Shown: in pieces, positions 7,531 through 13,414 of the stretch
Layout: each line of letters begins with the position of its first letter
Numbering within the stretch: the first letter of the stretch is position 1
From: a bacterium
Lineage (GTDB): Bacteria; Verrucomicrobiota; Verrucomicrobiae; JAJYAR01
DNA: 13,986 nt
Assembly (NCBI GenBank): GCA_021779435.1
Contig: JAJYAR010000024.1
Span: 1 to 13,986 of the forward strand
Direction: 5' to 3'
The notes under the pieces: generated by a model
Seen by the model: only the letters and a program-made list of their open reading frames with translations
Told to the model about the DNA's origin: nothing
The model's database searches: none
Position numbers and translations under genes: made by a program

Positions 7531-8463
7531 TCAGCGGACGGCGGCCTCCCGGCCCGCGCTGCTTCCGTGGTCGCTCCTCAACTCGCTCATGGCGACCCGC
7601 GCCGCAGCGCGCCACTCGTCCCCGGTAACGCCCCAGGTAAAGTGCTCGTACAGCAGCCTGCCGCGATGGGGCGGCTCCGTGAAATCGTACCTGGGCGCCA
7701 GCCGGAACCGTTCGGCGTCGAGGGGAACATGGCCGAGCACGGCATGCTGGCTGCGATGGCAGACCATGAGCTGCTTCTTCAGCTCCCTCTGCTCGGGACT
7801 CAGCGGCGCTGTCAGGACCACACGCCCCGGCACCTTGAGAAACTCGCCGTATTCCCATTGCGCCTCCTCCGAACGCCGGGCAAACCGGCCGAAGAGCCGG
7901 TCCGTGAATGCGCGCGCCACCACCGCGTCGGCCGCGTGGTACGACGCAAACTCGGCGACGATCGGGGTTGGCGCGCCGTCGCGCGCGAGTCTCCGCACCG
8001 CGGTATGCACCGCGAAGGCGGTCGAGTCATGGTCGGGGTGTCCACCTTCGTACGGGTGCGTCAGGACGATCCTCGGGGCGTGCTCGCGGATGAGAAGCTC
8101 GAGACGAATCGTCAGCGTCACGAGTTCCCGCGGCGTTTCCTGATCCACGCAACCAAGCAGGATCACGCGCTCCAGCGGAACTCCGGCCGTGTCCAGCGCG
8201 GCGATCAGCTCGGAACGCCGGAGTTCGGCGTATGCCTCGCGCGTTGCGCAGCCCGCGGCTTCGGCGTCGCTCGAACGTTTTGGTGCCCCGTCGGTCACGT
8301 ACACGAGCACCGAATCCTTCATCTCCGGCAGCAGCGTCGTTGCGCTGACGGTCTCGTCGTCGGGATGCGCGAACACCAGCATGGACCGCGGCGGCTCCGC
8401 CTCGATCGACCCGGCCATCCACGCGAGCACATCCAGCTGTGAGCGATGTCGTGAGTTTGTCAT
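7531..8463 (-). CDS. PIG-L family de-N-acetylase (MshB-like)
   Basis: A 310-residue zinc-dependent deacetylase of the LmbE/PIG-L family (MshB, BshB, PIG-L), which removes acetyl from N-acetylglucosaminyl conjugates. The first motif AHPDDE is at 32-37 (H33 and D36 as zinc ligands, D35 as catalytic base by analogy with MshB). The second, GGHPDHD, is at 140-146 (H142 and H145, the latter the third ligand). There is no signal peptide, so it is cytosolic. The length is similar to MshB and longer than BshB-type enzymes. It lies between the GH-like gene (six bases away) and GT4 (three bases), with no clear ribosome-binding site, so coupled translation is likely. Together with ino1 and GT4 it is the strongest pointer to an amino-sugar-inositol product. 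Confidence 0.92.
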   Translation of the reverse strand: MTNSRHRSQLDVLAWMAGSIEAEPPRSMLVFAHPDDETVSATTLLPEMKDSVLVYVTDGAPKRSSDAEAAGCATREAYAELRRSELIAALDTAGVPLERVILLGCVDQETPRELVTLTIRLELLIREHAPRIVLTHPYEGGHPDHDSTAFAVHTAVRRLARDGAPTPIVAEFASYHAADAVVARAFTDRLFGRFARRSEEAQWEYGEFLKVPGRVVLTAPLSPEQRELKKQLMVCHRSQHAVLGHVPLDAERFRLAPRYDFTEPPHRGRLLYEHFTWGVTGDEWRAAARVAMSELRSDHGSSAGREAAVR

Positions 8464-8469
8464 GGCAGG

Positions 8470-9408
8470 TCAGACAATGACGGCGCCGGTCGCGGTCTCC
8501 GCAGGAGACGCCGGACGCGTCGTGCTTCCGTAGCGGCGCACCATGCGCGCGCAGAATTCAGCGTATTCGGCATTGTCGATGGGAGGGCTGGTGTGATGCG
8601 GCTGGGTGCCGCGGTGCTCGGGCGTGAAGCAGAAGGTGAGCGTGACATCGAACTCCTCGAGGGCGCGCATCTGCCGGTCGAACCAGACATCCGCGTGGGG
8701 ACGAAAACTGTCGGCCCAGCTCAACCCGGTCCTGAGGTACTTGACCCCCAGCATGCGCATCCATTCGACGGCGTCGTCGAGCCGGTGGTCCTCGAAATGA
8801 AACCACTGGCAGATGCCCATCTCGGGTGTGTGATGCCTGAACTCCTCCGCGGCGGGTTTGGGCGTACCATCCTCCCTCAGAAGGCCCATGTAGAAATGCC
8901 GGAAGTAGGCGGACCCTTCCGCCTCCTTGTGACGCGTGGTCGCGGGCCAGTCCTTGGGCAGGTCGTAGAGGCTGTACCAATGGATCCGCGGAACCCGTCC
9001 CACGAGGAGCTCGGCGGTGCGCTTGAGACCGAATACCTGGACCTCCTCGGCGCCGAACGTCGACACACCGACCTCCGACACCCACACCGGCAGCGCGGTC
9101 ACGGACTGGATCTCCTGGAGCTTCGCGGGCCACTCGTTGATCTGCCAGTGGTTCCAGTCGAGGGGGAAACCGTGAACCGCGACGACGTCGAGTTTCTCGA
9201 GAACGCCCTTTCGCTCCATGTTCCTCACGAAGCTGGCATCGATCGGCGACATGCCGCCGAGAACGCGAAGGAGACGCGGATTCTCGGCCGCGACGGCGTC
9301 GGCGGCGAGTTTCACCATCTCGGCGTACCTGGCCCAGTCGGGATCAATTTCGAACGCCCAATGCGATTTGTTGTTGGGCTCATTCCAGAACATGACGGCT
9401 TCAACCAT
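8470..9408 (-). CDS. glycoside-hydrolase-like (clan GH-A) TIM barrel in permuted order
   Basis: A 312-residue protein with both clan GH-A catalytic signatures: WNEPNN at 8-13 (acid/base E10) and WVSEVG at 109-114 (nucleophile E112). In ordinary GH-A enzymes the NEP motif ends strand 4 and is preceded by three beta/alpha units. Here it is at the very N-terminus, and what looks like the missing first part comes after the usual C-terminus. The LREDGTPKPAAEEF end (177-190) runs straight into PEMGICQWFHFEDHRLDDAV (195-214), then GVKYLRTGLSWADSF (221-235) and DVTLTFCFTPEH (254-265), which read as strands 1-3. ATG 9408 is four bases after the nucleotidyltransferase stop. The frame is open to an ATG at 9504, but those 32 codons overlap the upstream gene and look Arg-rich and random. 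There is no signal peptide, so it is a cytosolic enzyme of unknown substrate, perhaps a trans-acting glycosidase in glycan assembly. Confidence 0.75.
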   Translation of the reverse strand: MVEAVMFWNEPNNKSHWAFEIDPDWARYAEMVKLAADAVAAENPRLLRVLGGMSPIDASFVRNMERKGVLEKLDVVAVHGFPLDWNHWQINEWPAKLQEIQSVTALPVWVSEVGVSTFGAEEVQVFGLKRTAELLVGRVPRIHWYSLYDLPKDWPATTRHKEAEGSAYFRHFYMGLLREDGTPKPAAEEFRHHTPEMGICQWFHFEDHRLDDAVEWMRMLGVKYLRTGLSWADSFRPHADVWFDRQMRALEEFDVTLTFCFTPEHRGTQPHHTSPPIDNAEYAEFCARMVRRYGSTTRPASPAETATGAVIV

Positions 9409-9412
9409 GACT

Positions 9413-10282
9413 TCAGTGATTTGATCGGTGAGGAGGATCGACCTCGATGCGTTGACTCGGGTGCGCCTGCGCAAATTCGGAGGCGGTGAGCGGATGCCAT
9501 CCATCCGTGTAGCCCGTCAGCTCCGGACTCTCGGAGTGAGGTTTCTGATCGGACCACCGGCCGCCCAGAAGCTGGATTGCCTCGCGATACCCATGCAGGG
9601 TGCCCACATCGACATACGAGAGCCCCGCGCGGATTCCGACTGCGCGACCGCCACGGGACAGGTAAGCGTTGATCAGCGTGCCGAGATACTCGTCGTGGCG
9701 CCCGGGCTCGCACCACAACGCATGCAGCGCGTGGAATGTTGAGCCGTCCATCCTGACGGCGCCCCAGATCCAGGAGGAACGCGGCTGCGGAACCTTCACC
9801 TCGATCTCGATCACCTGGTCGTTCGCATCGATCACGACTGCATCGAACGCCTGGGGCTGCGTCACGGGAAACAGCAGGAGGGACAGGCCCGTTTCGGGAA
9901 GCAGCGCGTAGCCTTCAACGGGGAACCAGATTGTGTCGGGCAGACCGATCAGCACGTTGTCGTCCTGGCCGACGACGGGGACCGCGCGGAAGAGCGCATC
10001 GCAGAGCCCGGCCGGCCGCGGTTGCACGACGTAGGCGATGTCGACGTCACCGATCCGCCCGCCGAAATACTCCAGGATGTCCGATTTGCCGGGAGAAATG
10101 ACGAAGCAGATCTTCTCCGCACCGCCCGCAGCCATTCGCTCGACCAGGTACTCGCCGACGGCGCGCGGGTGCTCCGCGCCCTGATCGTACCGGCTGCCCA
10201 CCGGCAAAAGCTCCTTCGAGAACGCAAGCGGCTGAATCCGGCTGCCGGCGCCCGCCGCTGGAATTATGCCCCAGGTGCTCAT
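9413..10282 (-). CDS. sugar-1-phosphate nucleotidyltransferase (RmlA/GalU-like)
   Basis: A 289-residue NDP-sugar pyrophosphorylase that makes a nucleotide-activated sugar, presumably a donor for the glycosyltransferases of this operon. The signature loop IIPAAGAGSRIQPLAFSKEL is at 6-25 (R15, K23). GLPDTIWFP at 113-121 holds a metal/nucleotide-binding aspartate, WIWGAV at 171-176 and YVDVGTLHGYREAIQLL at 223-239 close the fold. The inserted GSRYDQGAEHPRAVGEYLVERM resembles a subfamily I recall from alphaproteobacterial glycan clusters rather than classical RmlA. The sugar and base cannot be told. The ATG overlaps the TGA of the CgeB-like gene by four bases (ATGA), so translation is coupled. 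After the conserved end near 240 there is a 50-residue unrecognisable tail. Confidence 0.88.
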   Translation of the reverse strand: MSTWGIIPAAGAGSRIQPLAFSKELLPVGSRYDQGAEHPRAVGEYLVERMAAGGAEKICFVISPGKSDILEYFGGRIGDVDIAYVVQPRPAGLCDALFRAVPVVGQDDNVLIGLPDTIWFPVEGYALLPETGLSLLLFPVTQPQAFDAVVIDANDQVIEIEVKVPQPRSSWIWGAVRMDGSTFHALHALWCEPGRHDEYLGTLINAYLSRGGRAVGIRAGLSYVDVGTLHGYREAIQLLGGRWSDQKPHSESPELTGYTDGWHPLTASEFAQAHPSQRIEVDPPHRSNH

Positions 10283-11415
10283 GCTTCTGCAGCGACCGCC
10301 GGAGCAGCCCGGGCGAGGTCGTTCATCCGCGCCGGGAAGGTCAGTGCGTTCGATTGCGCCGATTCCAGGAGCGTCTCCAGCTCACGTGCCCGGTGCGTGG
10401 CCGTGTGCTCGTCGAGCACGCGCTCGCGCGCCCGTCGTGCGATCTCCACCAGCGCGCCGTACGGCATGTCAATCGCCGCCGCGGCTTCGTGACTGTCCCG
10501 TGCAATGACGATCTCCGCACCTGGTTCGAAGAACTTTTCCAGCCCTTCCCAATAGTCGGTGATCAGGGGAGTTCCACAGGCGGCGGCCTCGAAGAGCCGG
10601 CCCGATGGACAGAATCCCATCTGCTTCATCGCGTGCCGGGTGACGTTCAGGGTCAGCCGCGAGGACGAAAAGAACGCCGGATGCTGGGCCGGCTCGAGGT
10701 GCCGCACGAAGTAGATGTTGTCGGTCCAGGGAAACGCCGCGGGGTACTGTGCGCCGGCAATGACGAACTTGCGCTGGGGAAGCCGGCGGGCCGGCTCGAT
10801 CAGGAGCATCTCCAGCGTCGCCTGCCGGTCCTCCGCATAGGTGCCAAGGTACGAAAGATCGCTGCGAAAGTGATCGACCGGCGCAACCCGACGATGCACG
10901 TCGGGATCGACGCTGCCGTACAACGTTGCAACACGCCGCGCACCAAGCTTGTGCTGCAAGGCCTCGAGCGCCCGCCCCCCGGTGTAGCTGAGGACGAGGT
11001 CGAAATCGCCGAGGCCTCGTTCTCCGACGTAGGTGACCGACCTCCCCGCCTCCAGCGACTCCAGCGTGACCGGCGTATCGAGGTCGTAGAAGACTTTCAG
11101 CCGGGCGGCCGATTCCAGCACGAGTTCGGTCGCCGCGATGCCGTCGGGGCAATACGAGGTGACCACCGCGGCATCGGCCTGCGCGAGATGCTTGCGGGCG
11201 ACCTCAGCCACGTCGTTCCAGTCCGGGTAGAGGCATAGTTCGCCATCCGACCACTGCACGACGTCGCGGTGCGCGGCGTAATACGGCACGTCGCGTTCGA
11301 AGAACACGATCGTGTGGCCGCGCGCGGCAAGTGCCCGGCAGAGTCCGCGCCAGAGCGTCGCGTGCCCATTCCCCCACGACGAACTGATCGTGAGCCCGAA
11401 GATGACGATTTTCAT
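10279..11415 (-). CDS. CgeB-like glycosyltransferase
   Basis: A 378-residue GT-B glycosyltransferase of the CgeB / Glycos_transf_1_2 group, probably the first gene of the operon. N-terminal Rossmann start: MKIVIFGLTISSSWGNGHAT, then FFERDVPYYAAHRD at 39-51. The C-terminal donor domain has LSYLGTYAEDR at 187-197, LNVTRHAMKQMGFCPSGRLFEAAACG around 256-281 and TPLITDYWEGLEKFF. The frame is open 72 more codons upstream, but that part is Arg/Pro-rich and unlike the family, so ATG 11415 is taken. No convincing Shine-Dalgarno precedes it and no clear promoter could be read in the region upstream. It ends in a four-base overlap with the nucleotidyltransferase. CgeB relatives decorate spore coats or act in polysaccharide synthesis; the substrate here is unknown. 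Confidence 0.85.
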   Translation of the reverse strand: MKIVIFGLTISSSWGNGHATLWRGLCRALAARGHTIVFFERDVPYYAAHRDVVQWSDGELCLYPDWNDVAEVARKHLAQADAAVVTSYCPDGIAATELVLESAARLKVFYDLDTPVTLESLEAGRSVTYVGERGLGDFDLVLSYTGGRALEALQHKLGARRVATLYGSVDPDVHRRVAPVDHFRSDLSYLGTYAEDRQATLEMLLIEPARRLPQRKFVIAGAQYPAAFPWTDNIYFVRHLEPAQHPAFFSSSRLTLNVTRHAMKQMGFCPSGRLFEAAACGTPLITDYWEGLEKFFEPGAEIVIARDSHEAAAAIDMPYGALVEIARRARERVLDEHTATHRARELETLLESAQSNALTFPARMNDLARAAPAVAAEA

Positions 11416-11530
11416 TAGTGACGATGGGGGCGGGAAAAGGCCCGCCTTCGCACCACGATATCCGCCGGCATCGCAACGCGATAGTCGGCCGGTTGCTGAA
11501 CCACTGCCCGGCAAGCGTCCCATGCGTCGA

Positions 11531-11548
11531 GGTAGGTGATGACCTACC
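11531..11548. promoter_or_regulatory. inverted repeat upstream of the operon
   Basis: GGTAGGT / GATG / ACCTACC: a perfect 7-base dyad about 120 bases upstream of the CgeB-like start. It is a possible repressor/activator site or leader hairpin. It is unrelated in sequence to the TGT..ACA palindrome family. Confidence 0.4.
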
Positions 11549-11726
11549 GCGCCTCGGAATCCGCGGAGACAGGCGATTTTTGAGCACCTCCCCGGACAAT
11601 GTGGGTGTAGCGAAGCGTACCGCTCATCCACGGCAGGTCCTCGCTCCCTGCCGCGAGGTCAAACTCCGCTGCGTGTACCTGCTTTGATGCCAGGGATTTG
11701 TACCGGCACTGTGTCTGGAACGGTGA

Positions 11727-11747
11727 ACCGGAGCTGGTGGCTCCGGT
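11727..11747. promoter_or_regulatory. strong 8-bp hairpin before the small ORF
   Basis: ACCGGAGC / TGGTG / GCTCCGGT, perfect arms, 32 bases upstream of the small ORF start at 11779. No T-run follows on either strand, so an intrinsic terminator is unlikely. It could be a leader structure or protein site. Confidence 0.4.
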
Positions 11748-11778
11748 GCTCCGCCGCTTCGGCTATGATGAGCGGATC

Positions 11779-12063
11779 ATGAGCTTCGAACACCCACAGG
11801 ATATCGCTCCCCTCTCGGTTGGACCGGGACTCGCCCTGGGGCTGCTGTTGATTCTCGGCATGCCACGCGACTCGCATCCCCCGCCGCCTCCCGCACCGCA
11901 GCCGGATCCCGCGCAGAAGCCCGCCGCCGAGCCCGCCAGGCGTGAGCGAGCCGCGCCGAGACGACTGACCCCCAGCGGCAAACTCGCCGAGGCGCTGCCG
12001 TCGCGTAACCTAATAGGTTACACGACCCCCTGTGTTCCTCCTGCCGGGAACGCGGTCGTGTAA
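11779..12063 (+). CDS. small proline-rich membrane protein, possible
   Basis: A 94-residue ORF with one hydrophobic segment (LSVGPGLALGLLLILGM, about 13-29) followed by a Pro/Ala/Arg-rich stretch with a run of five prolines and a basic end. This layout suggests an N-terminally anchored small protein with an extended tail, but no family is recognised. The frame stays open upstream to an ATG at 11698; ATG 11779 is preferred because it places the hydrophobic segment near the N-terminus. The last 20 or so residues (from SRNLIGYTTPC on) are encoded by the first palindrome and the spacer after it, and the TAA stop lies in the second palindrome. The native 3' end has therefore apparently been overwritten by the repeat array. 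It may be a real gene, a remnant, or chance. Confidence 0.35.
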   Translation: MSFEHPQDIAPLSVGPGLALGLLLILGMPRDSHPPPPPAPQPDPAQKPAAEPARRERAAPRRLTPSGKLAEALPSRNLIGYTTPCVPPAGNAVV

Positions 12064-12133
12064 CCTAATAGGTTACACGATCCCCTGTGTTCCTCCTGCT
12101 GGGAGTGCGGTCGTGTAACCTATTGGGTTACAC
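12005..12133. repeat. three-unit palindrome array with 55-bp period
   Basis: Three palindromes centred at 12013, 12068 and 12123. Unit F is GTAACC/TAATA/GGTTAC (12005-12021). Unit G has perfect 10-base arms TCGTGTAACC/GGTTACACGA (12056-12080). Unit H is GTGTAACC/TATTG/GGTTACAC (12113-12133). The two spacers are near-identical: both contain CCCCTGTGTTCCTCCTGC and end in GCGGTCGTGTAACC. The array is thus a 55-bp direct repeat, and each spacer starts and ends with arms that can pair (CACGACC with GGTCGTG). The palindromes share the frame of those at 2341-2545, with A/T instead of C/G at positions 4 and 16. The array sits between the small plus-strand ORF and the minus-strand beta-propeller gene, both facing it. 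Confidence 0.88.
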
Positions 12134-12207
12134 TTCCCGACTCCCGAGCGCAGGTGGCGTGGGTGGCTTCGAGCGCTTCACGGCATCCCCGCCCTTTCCA
12201 AATCGTC

Positions 12208-12250
12208 GCAGAAAAATCTGCTCCCACGGTGCCCTGGTTCCCGCCAGGCA
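12208..12250 (-). terminator. possible terminator of the beta-propeller gene
   Basis: Downstream of the minus-strand stop at 12274: a stem of TGCCTGG with CCAGGGCA (12230-12250, one bulge), then a short stretch, then GCAGA/TTTT/TCTGC (12208-12221), a 5-base stem with a T-rich loop. The T-run is about 13 bases from the first stem, so this is not a classical intrinsic terminator. Confidence 0.3.
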
Positions 12251-12273
12251 CGAACGGAAGAACAAGAAGCCGC

Positions 12274-13146
12274 TCAGAGCGGCTCCATCACGCCGTTGCG
12301 CTCGTCGTGGAGCTTCCGCGTGTCCAGGCCGTCGACAACCACGAGGCCCTGCAGCGAGGAGATCAGCGGTGCCTGGCTCCACTGCCACACGATGTTACCG
12401 GAGGGATCGAACTCCACGAGTTGCACGCCCGATTCGCCATGCGTCGGGCCGTGGTCCTGCCAGTTGACCGCGACGATGTGATCGTTCGGAAGCAGCTGGA
12501 ACATCGCATAGAAGAAAGGATGAACCGCGTCCGGCACCTGCCCCTTCGCGCCCCATTTCCGAATGACCGCTCCAGTCGGGTCCATCTCGACCATGAACGC
12601 ACCGTAACCCGCCGACGAAATGATCCGACCATCCGGGCGCCGCACCGCCTTCCACGCGTGGAAGAAACCGTCGACGGGAAGCTCGCGGATCATCGTACCG
12701 GTGAGATCGGTTTCCCGAATCTTCGTGTTCACCATCATCAGGAACGTGCCCGCACCGGTCTCACGGATCAGTCTCACGTAGTCGCCCTCGAGCACCCGCT
12801 TCTGCGCGACGACGTCGCCGGGATTCAGCTCCGCGATGACCACGCCTTTCTCGCCCAGCAGGTTCACGCCGGCGATCCGGGTGCAGCCGTTCGGGAGGCG
12901 CCGCACCGACGTCACGCCGTCAAAGGCAGTGACGTCCTTCAGCCGGCGACCCGTCTCGATATCGAACTCCGAATAGCCATTGTGGTGGCCGATCAGGACG
13001 CGCCGGTCGCCGACCAGCTGCATGTCTCGCGCCTGGCCGAAGCCGAGCGGCACGAGCCAGTTCCGGCGTTTGTCGTTCTCGTCGACGTGCAGAATCGTGC
13101 CGAGGCCCTCGTCGATCGCAATGAACTCGTGGCGGATGGAAGTCAT
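12274..13146 (-). CDS. beta-propeller protein (arylsulfotransferase/PQQ-like repeats)
   Basis: A 290-residue protein made of repeated four-stranded blades of the kind seen in arylsulfotransferase-like and PQQ-like propellers. Typical phrases are RDMQLVGDRRVLIGHHNGYSE, SVRRLPNGCTRIAG, ETGAGTFLMM, HAWKAVRRPDGRIISSAG, LLPNDHIVAVNWQ and VEFDPSGNIVWQW. There is no signal peptide. The family contains carbohydrate- or ligand-binding and unknown-function members, and catalytic residues cannot be assigned. ATG 13146 is taken as start; no strong Shine-Dalgarno precedes it. It is on the operon's strand but separated from it by some 860 bases holding the repeat array and a plus-strand ORF, so it is probably an independent unit divergent from the permease gene. 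Confidence 0.7.
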   Translation of the reverse strand: MTSIRHEFIAIDEGLGTILHVDENDKRRNWLVPLGFGQARDMQLVGDRRVLIGHHNGYSEFDIETGRRLKDVTAFDGVTSVRRLPNGCTRIAGVNLLGEKGVVIAELNPGDVVAQKRVLEGDYVRLIRETGAGTFLMMVNTKIRETDLTGTMIRELPVDGFFHAWKAVRRPDGRIISSAGYGAFMVEMDPTGAVIRKWGAKGQVPDAVHPFFYAMFQLLPNDHIVAVNWQDHGPTHGESGVQLVEFDPSGNIVWQWSQAPLISSLQGLVVVDGLDTRKLHDERNGVMEPL

Positions 13147-13414
13147 GAGCGGCGGGGACGCTAGATGCGTCCGTCAAAGTCACAAGTTGCAAGTTCGGAG
13201 GACCGAGATTCGAGGCACGGTGAAGGCGTCTCCAGAAGGTCCCCCTCACGCGTCAGTCACGGCGCCGACAGGCGCCCCATCGCCGGAAAACCGGCCCTGG
13301 GACACGTCCCCATTGCCTGCTCCTTCGCGGTGCCAAAACAGCGCCGCACGTGTCCCGTTTCCGGGACGAAAATTCGACTCGCTGCGATCGGAACGTTCTG
13401 AGACGAGGGACGGC
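13147..13414. other. divergent intergenic region with GGGAC inverted repeats
   Basis: 268 bases between the divergent beta-propeller and permease genes. No gene is seen. The middle holds the inverted repeats listed separately, plus GGCGCC/GACA/GGCGCC at 13261-13276. Promoters for both neighbours are expected here but could not be read with confidence. A likely ribosome-binding site for the permease, GAGGGA (13405-13410), lies four bases before ATG 13415. Confidence 0.5.
13299..13367. repeat. nested GGGAC/GTCCC inverted repeats
   Basis: GGGACACGT (13299-13307) is matched by its reverse complement ACGTGTCCC (13348-13356). The latter also forms a second hairpin with the following bases, GTCCC/GTTTCC/GGGAC (13352-13367). 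The first copy is itself a near-palindrome, GGGAC/AC/GTCCC (13299-13310). The layout resembles a REP/BIME pair of mirrored hairpins and is unlike the TGT..ACA family. Confidence 0.6.

Larger units (their letters stand above)
11416..11778. other. non-coding leader region with several hairpins
   Basis: About 360 bases between the divergent starts of the minus-strand operon and a small plus-strand ORF. No convincing gene is present. Three strong inverted repeats are visible: GGTAGGT/GATG/ACCTACC (11531-11548), CGGCAGG and CCTGCCG around a 9-base loop (11631-11653), and ACCGGAGC/TGGTG/GCTCCGGT (11727-11747). The operon promoter should lie here, on the minus strand, but no -35/-10 pair could be called with confidence. 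The hairpins could be part of a leader RNA or of operators. Confidence 0.5.

Noticed and set aside
9409..9504. Longer start for the GH-like gene
   Set aside because: It would overlap the nucleotidyltransferase by 92 bases, the residues look random and Arg-rich, and ATG 9408 follows the previous stop by four bases.
2533..11415. A complete mycothiol or bacillithiol pathway
   Set aside because: No MshC or BshC-like cysteine-adding enzyme is in the window, and the acyltransferase is not MshD-like. Only the chemistry of the other steps matches.
11416..11631. 72-residue N-terminal extension of the CgeB-like glycosyltransferase
   Set aside because: Arg/Pro/Gly-rich with no family likeness, and it covers a hairpin-rich region; MKIVIFG is a typical GT-B start.
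12005..12133. CRISPR array
   Set aside because: Only three units; the parts between the palindromes are nearly identical rather than unique, and no cas genes are present.
12980..13414. Upstream extension of the permease ORF
   Set aside because: It covers the start of the divergent beta-propeller gene and the inverted repeats; ATG 13415 has a ribosome-binding site and a normal family N-terminus.
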